Assembly: GCA_934654585.1 (NCBI GenBank) | Contig: CAKUGF010000003.1 | Location: forward strand, 62,001 to 126,000 | Source: an uncultured Collinsella sp. | GTDB lineage: Bacteria > Actinomycetota > Coriobacteriia > Coriobacteriales > Coriobacteriaceae | Direction: 5' to 3' | DNA length: 64,000 nt | Shown here: one piece after another, positions 33,169-42,385 of the stretch | Layout: the number at the start of each line of letters is the position of its first letter | How positions within the stretch are numbered: position 1 is the first letter of the stretch | The notes under the pieces: generated by a model | Database searches by the model: none | What the model was told of the DNA's origin: nothing | The model's input: only the letters and a program-made list of their open reading frames with translations | Position numbers and translations under genes: made by a program

Positions 33169-35157
33169 ATGAACGATTTTCTAAACGGCCAAGTTGAGAA
33201 CGATGGCTTTTTGCGTGTGGCGGCGGCGTCGCCGCGGATTCGTGTGGCCGATGTCGAGGGCAATGCCGAGGTGGCACTGACGGCTGTTCGCGAGGCTTCC
33301 GAGCGCGGCGTTCGTGCGCTTGTGCTGCCCGAGCTTAACCTGACCGGCTACACCGCGGCCGACCTATTCCATAACCGCACGCTGCTGCATGCTTGTGAGG
33401 CCGCGCTTGTGCGTATTCTCGATGAGACCCACGAGCTGCCGATTGTCTTTACGGTCGGTCTTCCCGTTGCGGTGGCTGAGAACATCTACAACTGCGCTGC
33501 CGTGTGCTGCGCGGGCGAGCTTTTGGGCCTTACGGCCAAGAAGCACCTGCCCAATTATGGCGAGTTCTATGAGCGCCGCTGGTTTGCTCCGGCACCCGCC
33601 GATCCCATGTGGATTGAATTTGCCGGCCAGGGTCCGGTGCCGCTTGGTTCGGGGCTTATCTATCGTTGCTGTGACGAGGGTGCCGAGGACATGGTGCTGG
33701 GCGTGGAGGTCTGCGAGGACCTGTGGGTGCCGGCACCCGCTTCGACCGAGATGGCGCTTGCCGGCGCGACGGTGATCCTCAATCCGTCGGCTTCGGACGA
33801 GATCATCGGAAAGGCCGACTACCGCCGCAGCCTCATCTCCAACCAGAGCGCGCGCCTGTACTGCGCCTATGCCTACGCGGACGCGAGTGAGGGTGAGTCT
33901 ACGACTGACATGGTCTTTGCGGGGGAGAACCTCGTCTACGAAAACGGTTCGAAGCTCGCCGCGACCAAACTGCTCACCTGCGACATGGCGGTGGCCGACG
34001 TTGACCTTGATCGTCTGGTGGCCGAGCGCCGCCGCTCGACGACGTGGACGCGCCCGGATGAAGCGCTGGAGGCCACGACCGTTGAGTTTTCGTTTGAGGA
34101 CACGCTCGCAGAAGAACCCGCCCTGCGCGATGCCTGCGACATCGAGCGCGTCTTCCCGCGCGCGCCTTTCGTCCCGGCAGACCACGGTGACCTGGCCGAG
34201 CGCTGCGAGACCATCCTCGACCTGCAGACCGCCGGCCTTAAGACACGCTTGGCCCATACGGGTACCAAAGCGGCCGTCATCGGTCTTTCGGGCGGCCTCG
34301 ATTCCACGCTGGCGCTGCTCGTGACTGTTCGTGCGTTCGATGCCTTGGGCTTGCCGCGTACCGGTATCACGGCCGTCTCCATGCCTGGCTTTGGCACGAC
34401 GCATCGCACCAAGTCCAATGCCGAATCGCTCGCTCGCGACCTGGGCGTGAGCTTCCGTGAGGTCTCGATTCACGCGGCTGTGGAGCAACACTTCAAGGAC
34501 ATCGAGCACGACCCGGCGGTCCAAGACGTGACCTACGAGAACAGCCAGGCGCGCGAGCGCACGCAGATTCTGATGGATCTGGCCAACCAAGCCGGCGGCT
34601 TTGTCATCGGCACGGGCGACCTCAGCGAGCTGGCGCTCGGCTGGGCCACCTACAACGGTGACCATATGAGCATGTATGCCGTCAACGCGAGCGTGCCCAA
34701 GACGCTCGTGCGCCATCTGGTGCGCTATGCGGCCGATGTCTTTGGCGGTCGCATCGCCGCCACACTGCTCGACATCCTCGATACGCCGGTGTCGCCCGAG
34801 CTCCTGCCCCCGACGGGCGATGGCGAGATTGCTCAGAAAACCGAGGATCTGGTGGGCCCGTACGAGCTGCACGACTATTTCCTCTATTACCTGCTGCGCT
34901 TTGGCTTTGAGCCGGGCAAGATCTACCGCATGGCGCTCAAGAGCTTTGAGGGTGTCTACGACGAGGCAACCATCCACACGTGGCTGCGAACGTTCTACCG
35001 CCGTTTCTTTGCCCAGCAGTTTAAGCGCAGTTGCCTGCCCGACGGTCCCAAGGTGGGCTCGGTCACGCTCAGCCCGCGCGGCGATTGGCGCATGCCGAGC
35101 GACGCCAGCTCGCGTCTGTGGCTCGCACAGATCGACGCGCTGCGCCCGATTGACTAA
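33169..35157 (+). CDS. nadE: Glutamine-dependent NAD+ synthetase
   Basis: A 662-residue two-domain enzyme making NAD from deamido-NAD with glutamine as amide donor. The N-terminal nitrilase-type glutaminase domain shows the Glu ([17 protein letters not shown]), Lys ([15 protein letters not shown]) and Cys ([12 protein letters not shown]) triad. The C-terminal synthetase domain has the ATP P-loop [15 protein letters not shown] and the SxGLP-like region [23 protein letters not shown]. Length matches the long glutamine-dependent form. A consensus promoter lies just upstream and a strong terminator follows. Confidence 0.95.
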   Translation: MNDFLNGQVENDGFLRVAAASPRIRVADVEGNAEVALTAVREASERGVRALVLPELNLTGYTAADLFHNRTLLHACEAALVRILDETHELPIVFTVGLPVAVAENIYNCAAVCCAGELLGLTAKKHLPNYGEFYERRWFAPAPADPMWIEFAGQGPVPLGSGLIYRCCDEGAEDMVLGVEVCEDLWVPAPASTEMALAGATVILNPSASDEIIGKADYRRSLISNQSARLYCAYAYADASEGESTTDMVFAGENLVYENGSKLAATKLLTCDMAVADVDLDRLVAERRRSTTWTRPDEALEATTVEFSFEDTLAEEPALRDACDIERVFPRAPFVPADHGDLAERCETILDLQTAGLKTRLAHTGTKAAVIGLSGGLDSTLALLVTVRAFDALGLPRTGITAVSMPGFGTTHRTKSNAESLARDLGVSFREVSIHAAVEQHFKDIEHDPAVQDVTYENSQARERTQILMDLANQAGGFVIGTGDLSELALGWATYNGDHMSMYAVNASVPKTLVRHLVRYAADVFGGRIAATLLDILDTPVSPELLPPTGDGEIAQKTEDLVGPYELHDYFLYYLLRFGFEPGKIYRMALKSFEGVYDEATIHTWLRTFYRRFFAQQFKRSCLPDGPKVGSVTLSPRGDWRMPSDASSRLWLAQIDALRPID

Positions 35158-35246
35158 CGCCGCGCCTCGATTGGCTAAGGTTGGCTAAATTGAACCAAAA
35201 CGGGGGATGCAAGCGTTACACTTTTGCAATCTGATGGCCCGTATCG

Positions 35247-35279
35247 CGCGGCGCTCTTGTCGGAGCGCCGCGTTTTTTG
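35247..35279 (+). terminator. Terminator after nadE
   Basis: CGCGGCGCTC (35247-35256), loop TTGTCG, GAGCGCCGCG (35263-35272), then six T. It sits just upstream of the next gene's ribosome site, so it could also attenuate that gene. Confidence 0.8.
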
Positions 35280-35296
35280 TATCGAAAGGTGGCACC

Positions 35297-36460
35297 ATGC
35301 AGGCATCGCAGCGTCTCGACCGCTTTGGCGCGGAGGTTTTTGCCTCGCTCAACAACAAGCTTCTTGCGCTTAAAGCCCAGGGCAAGACCATTTACAACAT
35401 GAGTGTGGGCACGCCCGACTTTAAACCGTACGACCACGTGGTCGAGGCGCTGACCCAGGCCGCCCAGGACCCCGAGATGTGGAAGTACGCCCTGCGCGAT
35501 CTGCCCGAGCTCAAACAGGCCGTGTGCGATTATTACGAGCGTCGCTTTGGCGTTTCGGGCATTACGCCGTCCATGGTGCAGTCGTGTAACGGCACGCAGG
35601 AGGGCGTGGGTCACTTGGGCCTGGCGCTGCTCGACCCGGGCGATACCATTCTGGTACCCGATCCGTGCTACCCGGTCTTTGAGGCGGGTGCCAAGATCGC
35701 CGATGCCAAGCTCGAGTACTACCCGCTGGTCGCCGAGCACAACTACCTGCCCTATGTGGCGGGCATTGATCCCGAGGTCGCCGACCGCGCCAAGTACATG
35801 ATCGTGTCGCTGCCCGCCAACCCGGTGGGCTCGGTGGGCACGCCCGAGGTTTACGAGGAGATCATCGCCTTCGCCCGCGAGCACGACCTGTTGATCGTCC
35901 ACGACAACGCCTACTCGGACATCGTGTTCGATGGCGAGCCGGGTGGCAGCTTCCTGCAGTATCCCGGCGCGCTCGAGGTGGGCGTGGAGTTTTTCTCGCT
36001 CTCCAAGTCGTTTAACGTCACCGGCGCCCGCATTGGCTTTTTGGTCGGTCGCGAGGACGTGGTCTCGGCCTTCGCCAAGCTGCGCAGCCAGATCGACTTT
36101 GGCATGTTCTTCCCGATCCAGAAGGCCGCTATCGCCTGCCTCAACGGTCCGCGCGATGAGGTCGAGGCGCAGCGCCTGAAGTACCAGGAGCGCCGGGATG
36201 CCCTGTGCGACGGTCTTGAGGGCCTGGGCTGGGAGCGCCCCAACGCGCATGGCTCCATGTTCGTGTGGGCCAAGCTCCCCGGCGGCCGCACCGACTCGAT
36301 GGCGTTTTGCGAGGAGCTCATGGAGAAGGCCGGTGTCGTCGTGACGCCGGGTGCGAGCTTTGGTCCTTCGGGCGAGGGGCACGTGCGTATGGCGCTGGTG
36401 CTGCCGCCCGATCAGATCGCCTTGGCTGTTGAGGCTATTCGCGAGGCGGGCCTGTATTAG
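35297..36460 (+). CDS. Class I/II PLP aminotransferase (LL-diaminopimelate or N-acetyl-diaminopimelate aminotransferase-like)
   Basis: A 387-residue fold-type I aminotransferase. The PLP lysine lies in FFSLSKSFNVTGARIGFLVG; VHDNAYSDIVFDG holds the Asp/Tyr cofactor contacts; SNGTQEGVGHLGLALLDPGDTILVPDPCYPVF-type features (here SCNGTQEG...) are close to the DapL/PatA group. With dapH present in this window, it may supply the N-acetyl-LL-DAP aminotransferase step (PatA), though an alanine-type role is possible. ATG 35297 is preceded by GAAAGGTGG. It lies between nadE and ldh without other lysine genes directly beside it. Confidence 0.82.
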   Translation: MQASQRLDRFGAEVFASLNNKLLALKAQGKTIYNMSVGTPDFKPYDHVVEALTQAAQDPEMWKYALRDLPELKQAVCDYYERRFGVSGITPSMVQSCNGTQEGVGHLGLALLDPGDTILVPDPCYPVFEAGAKIADAKLEYYPLVAEHNYLPYVAGIDPEVADRAKYMIVSLPANPVGSVGTPEVYEEIIAFAREHDLLIVHDNAYSDIVFDGEPGGSFLQYPGALEVGVEFFSLSKSFNVTGARIGFLVGREDVVSAFAKLRSQIDFGMFFPIQKAAIACLNGPRDEVEAQRLKYQERRDALCDGLEGLGWERPNAHGSMFVWAKLPGGRTDSMAFCEELMEKAGVVVTPGASFGPSGEGHVRMALVLPPDQIALAVEAIREAGLY

Positions 36461-36659
36461 GGATTCGTTTTTGTGAGTCAATAGCTCGAAACCGATTTCG
36501 TGCAGTTATTATACGAATTCTGCAAACAATTTCGGTAAACGGTCGATATTTGACTGCAATAGGAGCATAATCAAAGTCCCGATTGGATGTATTGGGATTA
36601 CGGCAAGCCGCTCGGGTCGCCCTGGGCGGTTTGTTTGTGGAGAGAGATGGGAGTTTGTA

Positions 36660-37610
36660 ATGGTTAACGAGAAGAAGGTCGCTATTGTCGGCTGCGGTTT
36701 CGTCGGTTCGTCCTCGGCGTTCGCACTGATGCAGAGCGGTCTGTTCTCCGAGATGGTCCTCATCGACGTGGACAAGAACCGCGCCGAGGGCGAGGCCCTG
36801 GATATTGCGCACGGCATGACGTTTGCCGAGCCGATGAAGATCTATGCCGGCGATTATTCCGATGTCGCCGATGCCGCGATGATCGTCGTCACCGCTGGCG
36901 CTGCCCAGAAGCCCGGTGAGACCCGCCTGGACCTGGTCAACAAGAACGTCAACATCTTTAAGTCCATCATCCCTGAGATTAAGAAGTCCGGCTTTGACGG
37001 CATCCTGCTGATCGTCTCCAACCCGGTTGACGTTCTGACCTATGCCGCCATCAAGATGTCCGGCCTGCCCGAGGGCCACGTCATCGGTTCCGGCACCGTG
37101 CTCGACACTGGCCGTCTGCAGCAGATGCTCGGCGCACACGTCGAGGTCGACCCGCGCGACGTCCAGGCTTACGTCATGGGTGAGCACGGCGACTCCGAGT
37201 TCGTCGCCTGGTCCAGCGCTCAGGTTGCCGGCGTGCCGCTGAGCACCTTCTGCGAGCTTCACGGCCATCTGGAGCACGAGGCTGCCGAGAAGCGTATCGC
37301 CGAGGACGTCAAGAACTCCGCCTACACCATCATCGAGAAGAAGCACGCCACCTACTATGGCGTCGCCATGGCTGTTAAGCGTATCTGCACCGCTGTCATG
37401 CGTGACGAACAGACTGTTCTTCCCGTATCCTCGCTCATGGTGGGCGAGTATGGCCTGTCCGATCTGGCCATCTCCATGCCGACCGTCGTCGGTCGCGACG
37501 GCGTTGTCTGCCGCGTCCCCGTGCCGCTGAACGAGTCCGAGCAGGGCGAGCTCACCGCTTCTGCCAAGGCTCTCAAGGACATCATCGACAGCGTCGATTT
37601 CTCCTGCTAA
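36660..37610 (+). CDS. ldh: L-lactate dehydrogenase
   Basis: A 316-residue NAD-dependent enzyme that reduces pyruvate to L-lactate and so regenerates NAD during fermentation. The Rossmann motif is VAIVGCGFVGSSSAFAL, the substrate-binding loop IVVTAGAAQKPGETRLDL (with Gln-Lys rather than malate-type Arg), and the catalytic His in VMGEHGDSEFVAW. Length and the Gln in the loop support LDH over malate dehydrogenase. The upstream 200 nt contain no clear promoter. A strong terminator follows. Confidence 0.94.
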   Translation: MVNEKKVAIVGCGFVGSSSAFALMQSGLFSEMVLIDVDKNRAEGEALDIAHGMTFAEPMKIYAGDYSDVADAAMIVVTAGAAQKPGETRLDLVNKNVNIFKSIIPEIKKSGFDGILLIVSNPVDVLTYAAIKMSGLPEGHVIGSGTVLDTGRLQQMLGAHVEVDPRDVQAYVMGEHGDSEFVAWSSAQVAGVPLSTFCELHGHLEHEAAEKRIAEDVKNSAYTIIEKKHATYYGVAMAVKRICTAVMRDEQTVLPVSSLMVGEYGLSDLAISMPTVVGRDGVVCRVPVPLNESEQGELTASAKALKDIIDSVDFSC

Positions 37611-37644
37611 ATCAAGCTCTTTTGGGCAACAGGCTACAATGAAA

Positions 37645-37678
37645 GGCGTCCGGGTCCTTCTGCCCGGACGCCTTTTTT
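37645..37678 (+). terminator. Terminator of ldh
   Basis: GGCGTCCGGG (37645-37654), 8-nt loop, CCCGGACGCC (37663-37672), then six T. Confidence 0.88.
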
Positions 37679-37709
37679 GGTGCAAAGGGGTCGGGTTTGT
37701 TTGCACCAT
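37679..37709. repeat. Short repeat, family B copy 1
   Basis: GGTGCAAA (37679-37686) and TTTGCACC (37700-37707) enclose GGGGTCGGGTTTG. The segment GGGGTCGGGTTTGTTTGCAC recurs with two changes at 38900-38922. Confidence 0.6.
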
Positions 37710-37725
37710 TGTTGATGGGAGGGCA

Positions 37726-38886
37726 ATGTCGGATTCGCCTAACTTTTTGACTTATGCCCAGACGGCGTTCGATTCGTTTGAGGAGCGGTCGTTCTGCGCG
37801 GTGGACAGTCTGGTGTTTGCATGGCTGTCGTATTTGCGCTTGCCGGGTGATATGCCGGAGCTTGCCGGCTGGCAGGGGCTGGACGTGCGCGAGCTGCTGC
37901 GTGCCGAGTGCTACCAGGACATGATTGGCGACCTGTGGGATCCGGAGGAGAGTCGCGCCTTGCTGGAGGCTGTTGCGGCAAGTCCTCGCTACCGCGGCGT
38001 GTGCGTTTGCGGCTATCGTGCCGTGAACGATGCGTCGATGACGGAGCAATTTGCAGCCATGACGTTCCGCTTTCCGGCAGGATTTAGCTACCTTTCCTTC
38101 CGCGGGACCGACAGCACGATCGTGGGCTGGAAAGAGGACTTTAACATGGCGTTTCGGTGTCCTGTGCCCTCCCAGGAATCTGCGGCGCGCTACGTGGATG
38201 AGGCGGCGGCCGCGATTGATGGACCGCTCTTGTGCGGAGGCCATTCCAAGGGCGGCAACTTGGCGGTGTATGGCGCGGCGATGTGCTCTGACGCTGCTAG
38301 CGACCGGATCGAGCGGGCCTTCTCCCATGATGGCCCCGGCTTTGTCGAGGAGTTCCTGAGTGGCGAAGCTTTTACGGGCCTGTCCGGTCGCATCGATAAG
38401 ACCCTGCCCCAGTCGTCGATTTTCGGCATGATGTTCGAGACGCAGGAGGACTATGCCATCGTCGAGAGCACGGAGTTCAGTCTGCTGCAACATAATCCCT
38501 TCAGCTGGGTCATTGACGGCTGCGACTTTGTGTATTGCGAGCGCCTGTCTGCCGGCGCCCGATACGTCGATAGCTCCATTCGTGAGATGTTGCTTGCAGT
38601 GGAGCCTGCCGAACGCGAGCGCTTCGTAGATGCACTGTTCTCCGTGTTTGAAGCCACGGGCGCCGAACGGTTCGCGGATATCGCAGGGAATCTACGTGAG
38701 AGCCTGCCGGTGATGCTCCAGACGGCTCAGGGCTTTGATAAGGATACTCGCCGTTTTATTTCGCAGACTATCGCAGCGATCCTTAAGTGTGCGCTGCTGC
38801 CCAAGCGCCCCGAGCTTAATGTTCCTGCTGCCGGTAAGAGCTTGGCAGAGCAGCTTGAGGCGTGGCAGTCCGAGCTCCTGCACTAA
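37726..38886 (+). CDS. DUF2974 (Mbeg1-like) alpha/beta hydrolase
   Basis: A 386-residue protein of the DUF2974 family, an alpha/beta-hydrolase fold with unknown substrate. The nucleophile elbow is LLCGGHSKGGNLAVYGA, and SYLSFRGTDSTIVGWKEDFNMAF is the upstream oxyanion-type strand of lipase class 3 relatives. FSHDGPGFVEEFL follows the elbow as in the family. No signal peptide. ATG 37726 has GGGAGGG upstream. It is flanked on both sides by copies of a short repeat (family B). Confidence 0.82.
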   Translation: MSDSPNFLTYAQTAFDSFEERSFCAVDSLVFAWLSYLRLPGDMPELAGWQGLDVRELLRAECYQDMIGDLWDPEESRALLEAVAASPRYRGVCVCGYRAVNDASMTEQFAAMTFRFPAGFSYLSFRGTDSTIVGWKEDFNMAFRCPVPSQESAARYVDEAAAAIDGPLLCGGHSKGGNLAVYGAAMCSDAASDRIERAFSHDGPGFVEEFLSGEAFTGLSGRIDKTLPQSSIFGMMFETQEDYAIVESTEFSLLQHNPFSWVIDGCDFVYCERLSAGARYVDSSIREMLLAVEPAERERFVDALFSVFEATGAERFADIAGNLRESLPVMLQTAQGFDKDTRRFISQTIAAILKCALLPKRPELNVPAAGKSLAEQLEAWQSELLH

Positions 38887-38895
38887 CAGTTGGTT

Positions 38896-38950
38896 CATTG
38901 GGGTCAGGTTTGTCTGCACCATGTTTGTGCAAAGTAACATGACCCCAATG
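38896..38950. repeat. Short palindromic repeat, family B copy 2
   Basis: Outer arms CATTGGGGTCAGGTT (38896-38910) and AACATGACCCCAATG (38936-38950) with one mismatch; inner GCAC/GTGC pair. Shares GGGGTC-GGTTTGT-TGCACCAT with the copy at 37679-37709. Confidence 0.7.
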
Positions 38951-39031
38951 CACCAATCTCCGATGCGCGCGGGGTGGGCTCGACCGCTATACTGATTCGT
39001 GCTGAAATCGATCTAGAACGGAATTCCGTAT

Positions 39032-40036
39032 ATGAAAATCAATCACGCAATCCTGCATATCCTGGACTTTGACTCGGCTGTCAACGTCATGAGCCAGCGC
39101 GAGCTCGATATCGAGAGCCGTACCGTGCGCAACTTCGTGACCACGCACCTGCGCCGCGCCCGCACTTCGGCCGATAACAAGCGTGCCACGTTTGCCGAGA
39201 ACTCCGCATTCGGCGGCGAGCTCAAGGGTTATTTCTTTGGCGAGCGCGAGTTCGTAGACCTGTCGCAGCAGATTGCGGAGTTCATCTCTTCGGAGCTTAC
39301 CAAGGCCGAAAAGGCCGAGTCCACCGACGTGCTTGTGGCGGACTTTGACGATGACGAAGACGCTCGCTGGTTTGCCGTTATGCTGTTGGGTTCCAAGCAG
39401 GCCTTTATGCATGAGGTGGGTCGCGAGGAGGGCGAGGTGCGCAACGATATCGCGCGCCATTACGCCATCCTGCCGAACCCTTCGCAAAAGGTGCCGAGCT
39501 ACGCCATCGTGCGCGCGAGCACTATGGAGATCGGCTATGTGGACAAGAAGCGCAAGATCGCCGGCGAGGACCGCATGCTCATCCCTGACGGCCTGCTGCA
39601 GTGCGATACGGGCGTGTCGGGCAAGGAGGTTATCGACACCGTGACGCGTGTGGTCGAGGAGGTTGCCGAGGAGCACGGCGCCAACACGGCCGTGGCGCTC
39701 GCCAAGGTCAAGGCCGCTGTTGCCGAGAAGGTCGAAGACGACGAGGAACTGCCGCCTTGGGATATCGTTGACGAGGTCTTTGAGGACGAGCCGGTCATCA
39801 AAGAGAGCGTGCGTGCGGCGCTGACCGAGGAGAAGGTGCCCGAGCGCGTGCCCGTGGAGCGCAAACAGGTCGAGCGCGCGGCCGTGCGCAATCATAAGAT
39901 TCGTACCGACACGGGCATCGAAATCAGCTTCCCGGCCGAGATGGGCTCGAACTCCGAGTACATCGAGTTCGTCAACGAGCCCAACGGCCTCATCTCCATT
40001 GAGCTCAAAAACATCGGCAGTATTGAGAATCGATAG
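39032..40036 (+). CDS. Nucleoid-associated protein, NdpA/YejK family
   Basis: A 334-residue protein of the NdpA family (37-kDa nucleoid-associated proteins). The N-terminus INHAILHILDFDSAVNVMSQRELDI and the block FMHEVGREEGEVRNDIARHYAILPNPSQKVPSYAIV, plus the C-terminal GIEISFPAEM...EYIEFVNEPNGLISIELKNI, follow the family plan. A charged stretch near residues 235-265 is probably a linker. A palindrome ACGGAATTCCGT (39018-39029) sits on the ribosome-site region. A Phd/RelE-type module follows. Confidence 0.85.
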   Translation: MKINHAILHILDFDSAVNVMSQRELDIESRTVRNFVTTHLRRARTSADNKRATFAENSAFGGELKGYFFGEREFVDLSQQIAEFISSELTKAEKAESTDVLVADFDDDEDARWFAVMLLGSKQAFMHEVGREEGEVRNDIARHYAILPNPSQKVPSYAIVRASTMEIGYVDKKRKIAGEDRMLIPDGLLQCDTGVSGKEVIDTVTRVVEEVAEEHGANTAVALAKVKAAVAEKVEDDEELPPWDIVDEVFEDEPVIKESVRAALTEEKVPERVPVERKQVERAAVRNHKIRTDTGIEISFPAEMGSNSEYIEFVNEPNGLISIELKNIGSIENR

Positions 40037-40059
40037 GGCAATAGTTTCTTCCGAAGAGA

Positions 40060-40105
40060 AATCTGGATTATCTTTTGAAGTATACTTTGAAATATAATCC
40101 AGATT
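40060..40105. promoter_or_regulatory. Operator/promoter of the Phd/RelE-type module
   Basis: Perfect 12-bp arms AATCTGGATTAT (40060-40071) and ATAATCCAGATT (40094-40105), with an inner AAGTATACTT palindrome and an embedded -10 TATAAT (40093-40098). Typical autoregulated toxin-antitoxin promoter. Confidence 0.75.
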
Positions 40106-40122
40106 ATTTTTTGGAGGTACAA

Positions 40123-40473
40123 ATGTCCCCACTTGTTCTGGAAAAGCCGGTGTTTACAAAAGATCAGGTAGTTTCTGCTACCGAAGCGAGCAAGTCCTTA
40201 TCTGCCGTTCGCAAGCGTGCTAAGCGCGCGCCGCAGTTTATCGCCGATCATAACGACATCGATACCGTGATTATCGACTACGCCGCCTATGAGGAAATGT
40301 ACGGCGCCCTACAGTACCTTCGCGAACTTGAGCTTGATCGCATCGCGGCGGATCGAATCAAAAATGGACCGCACGAGTTTGTTCCGTTTGAGGATGCTCT
40401 GACCCCAGAGGAACTCAAGGAGTTCGAATCGATGGATCCTGATGCGATTTCCGATGAGGATCTTTTCGAATGA
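40123..40473 (+). CDS. Type II antitoxin, Phd/YefM-like
   Basis: A 116-residue antitoxin. The N-terminal half (VVSATEASKSLSAVRKRAKRAPQFIADHNDIDTVIIDYAAYEEM) has the Phd/YefM DNA-binding and dimer fold, and the acidic C-terminus (DALTPEELKEFESMDPDAISDEDLFE) would wrap and block the toxin. Stop and start of the next gene overlap (ATGA), so the two are coupled. ATG 40123 has GGAGG upstream. A strong palindromic operator lies in the promoter. Confidence 0.85.
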   Translation: MSPLVLEKPVFTKDQVVSATEASKSLSAVRKRAKRAPQFIADHNDIDTVIIDYAAYEEMYGALQYLRELELDRIAADRIKNGPHEFVPFEDALTPEELKEFESMDPDAISDEDLFE

Positions 40474-40814
40474 GCGGGCACTTTGTCGTCGGCTTTTTGA
40501 GCCGAGACGTCGAGAAGGAGTATCAAAAACTAGATGGTTCCCAGCGAAGACTCGTCCGCATTGCAGTGGCGAAATTACAGACGCGTGCCGATGAAATCGG
40601 AACGCCGCTTCACGGTGAGCTTGCCGGCTGCAAAAAGGTTAAATGGCGAAAGGCGGGACTCCGAATGGTGTTCCGAATCCGAGAGAACGGAACGGTTGAG
40701 ATTGCCGAGATCGTGGCAATAGGACGGCGCGACCGTTCCGAGGTCTACAAGACGGCCGCAGAGCGCCTGTCAAAACAACCAGCCATGGTCGAATACGACG
40801 GAACCCTGAGATAA
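40470..40814 (+). CDS. RelE/ParE family toxin
   Basis: A 114-residue RelE-superfamily toxin, likely a ribosome-dependent mRNA nuclease. The typical core is GTPLHGELAGCKKVKWRKAGLRMVFRIRENGTVEIAEIVAIGRRDRSEVYKTA, with the basic strand (KKVKWRKAGLRMVF) and C-terminal IGRRDRSEVY. It overlaps the antitoxin by 4 nt. The stop codon touches a bidirectional terminator shared with the dapH transcript on the other strand. Confidence 0.88.
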   Translation: MSGHFVVGFLSRDVEKEYQKLDGSQRRLVRIAVAKLQTRADEIGTPLHGELAGCKKVKWRKAGLRMVFRIRENGTVEIAEIVAIGRRDRSEVYKTAAERLSKQPAMVEYDGTLR

Positions 40815-40850
40815 AAAAGGCCGAAGCCCCAATGGAGCTTCGGCCTTTTT
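40814..40850. terminator. Bidirectional terminator between the toxin gene and dapH
   Basis: AAAAAGGCCGAAGC (40814-40827) and GCTTCGGCCTTTTT (40837-40850) are perfect complements with A/T tails on both sides. Confidence 0.9.
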
Positions 40851-40885
40851 ACATGGGATGAATTGCACTGCGGGCCGACGCCCCT

Positions 40886-41605
40886 CTAGAGTTGACGTAA
40901 ACCTTCCTCGAGGCCGGTCTTGCTGTCGGTCTGGGCGTCGCGCATCTTGATGACGCGGGCGGGAACGCCGGCCACGACGGCGCCGGCGGGGACGTCCTCG
41001 ACGCATACGGCACCGGCGGCTACGACGGCGCCCTTGCCCACGCGCACGCCCTCCAGGACCACGGCGTTGGCGCCAATCATGACATCGTCCTCGATGATGA
41101 CGGGCGTGGCGCTCGCGGGCTCCACGACGCCCGCCAGGACGGTGCCCGCGCCAATGTGGCAGTTCTTGCCCACGGTGGCGCGGCCGCCCAGCACGGCACC
41201 CATATCGATCATGGAACCCTCGCCGATAACGGAGCCGATGTTGATGATGGCGCCCATCATGATGACGGCGCGGTCGCCGATCTCGACGCGGTCGCGGATA
41301 ATCGCGCCCGGCTCGATGCGGGCGTTGATGCCCTTAAGGTCGAGCATGGGGACGGCGGAGTTACGGCAGTCGTTCTCGACGTCGTAGTAGTCGATAGAGT
41401 CGGCGTTGGCATCGAGGATGGCCTTGAGCTCGTCCCAGTCGCCAAAGACGGTCTTGCCGCGGCGGCCGCCGTAGACGTGTGCATCGCCCCAGGCAACCTT
41501 CATGCCGGGCTTCTCGCGCACATACAGCTTGACGGGCGTCTTCTTGGGCGCGGTGGCGATGTAGTTGATAATCTCCTGTGCATCCATCTCGGCTGCGTTG
41601 CTCAT
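40886..41605 (-). CDS. dapH: 2,3,4,5-tetrahydropyridine-2,6-dicarboxylate N-acetyltransferase
   Basis: A 239-residue left-handed beta-helix acyltransferase that acetylates tetrahydrodipicolinate in lysine/DAP synthesis. The N-terminal DapH domain ([23 protein letters not shown]...) is followed by hexapeptide repeats ([46 protein letters not shown]...). Length matches DapH, not DapD. It is the last gene of the lysA/dapA-dapB-dapH operon, 40 nt after dapB, and ends at a shared terminator. Presence of DapH implies the acetylase branch of the pathway. Confidence 0.93.
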   Translation of the reverse strand: MSNAAEMDAQEIINYIATAPKKTPVKLYVREKPGMKVAWGDAHVYGGRRGKTVFGDWDELKAILDANADSIDYYDVENDCRNSAVPMLDLKGINARIEPGAIIRDRVEIGDRAVIMMGAIINIGSVIGEGSMIDMGAVLGGRATVGKNCHIGAGTVLAGVVEPASATPVIIEDDVMIGANAVVLEGVRVGKGAVVAAGAVCVEDVPAGAVVAGVPARVIKMRDAQTDSKTGLEEGLRQL

Positions 41606-41644
41606 ATACTGTTTCTCCTTTACGTGGGCTTGGTTAATGATTGG

Positions 41645-42385
41645 TTAGGCAAACATGACCTGATCGAAGGTGTAGAAGCCGGGCTCGCGGGCCACGAGCT
41701 TCTGAGCGGCGGCCAGGGCGCCGTTGACGAAGATCTGGCGGCTCGCGGCGCGATGGCTGAGCGTGACTTCCTCGTCCTGGCCAAAGAAGCTCACCTCGTG
41801 CACGCCGGCGACGGTGCCGCCGCGTAGCGAATGCATGCCGATTTCTTTGGGGTCGCGCGCGCCGCACATGCCCTCACGGCCGTAGACGGGGTGGTAGCCG
41901 GCCTCGGGCTCGGCTTCGACGACGGCATCGAGCAGCAGCTTGGCGGTGCCGCTGGGGGCATCGACCTTTTGGTTGTGGTGTGTCTCGACGATCTCGCAGT
42001 CAAAGCCGGGTAGCTCGCGTGTGGCCTGGGCCACCAGGTGACGCAGGGCGGCGATGCCGATGGAGTAGTTGCCCGAGTGCATGACGCGGGCGTTCTGGCC
42101 CAGCTCGCGCAGGCGGTTCATCTGCTCGGGCGTATATCCCGTGGTGCCCGAGACCAGTGCAGCGCCCGTGCGCTCGACATAGGCGACAACGGCGTCAAAG
42201 GTCACGACGTTCGAGAAGTCGATGATCACATCGGCCGCCGGGGCGCTCTCGAGCTCGGTCAGATCAAAGCCGATCTGGGCGACGATATCAAAGACGGGCT
42301 GACCGGCGGCGTCGACAATGCCTTCGGCGGTAGTGCGGATAAGCGAGCCCATGCGGCCCGTTCCCATAATGACGGTCTTAATCAA
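41645..42385 (-). CDS. dapB: 4-hydroxy-tetrahydrodipicolinate reductase
   Basis: A 246-residue NAD(P)H enzyme of DAP/lysine synthesis. The nucleotide loop is VIMGTGRMGSLI, and the catalytic motif is VETHHNQKVDAPSGTAKLL (His-His and Lys), followed by GREGMCGARDPKEIGMHSLRGGTVAGVHEV. The start appears to be TTG 42385, since conserved N-terminal residues precede any ATG. It overlaps the end of the dapA frame by 8 nt; GGGAG lies within dapA for reinitiation. Middle of the lysine-riboswitch operon. Confidence 0.93.
   Translation of the reverse strand: MIKTVIMGTGRMGSLIRTTAEGIVDAAGQPVFDIVAQIGFDLTELESAPAADVIIDFSNVVTFDAVVAYVERTGAALVSGTTGYTPEQMNRLRELGQNARVMHSGNYSIGIAALRHLVAQATRELPGFDCEIVETHHNQKVDAPSGTAKLLLDAVVEAEPEAGYHPVYGREGMCGARDPKEIGMHSLRGGTVAGVHEVSFFGQDEEVTLSHRAASRQIFVNGALAAAQKLVAREPGFYTFDQVMFA

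Noticed and set aside
33364..34977. A 537-codon open frame opposite nadE
   Set aside because: Shadow of nadE caused by GC codon bias; no ribosome site and no family resemblance.
36461..36659. Rex- or catabolite-type operator upstream of ldh
   Set aside because: No TTGTGA-N6-TCACAA or TGnAAnCGnTTnCA match is convincing, and hexamer pairs there have wrong spacing.
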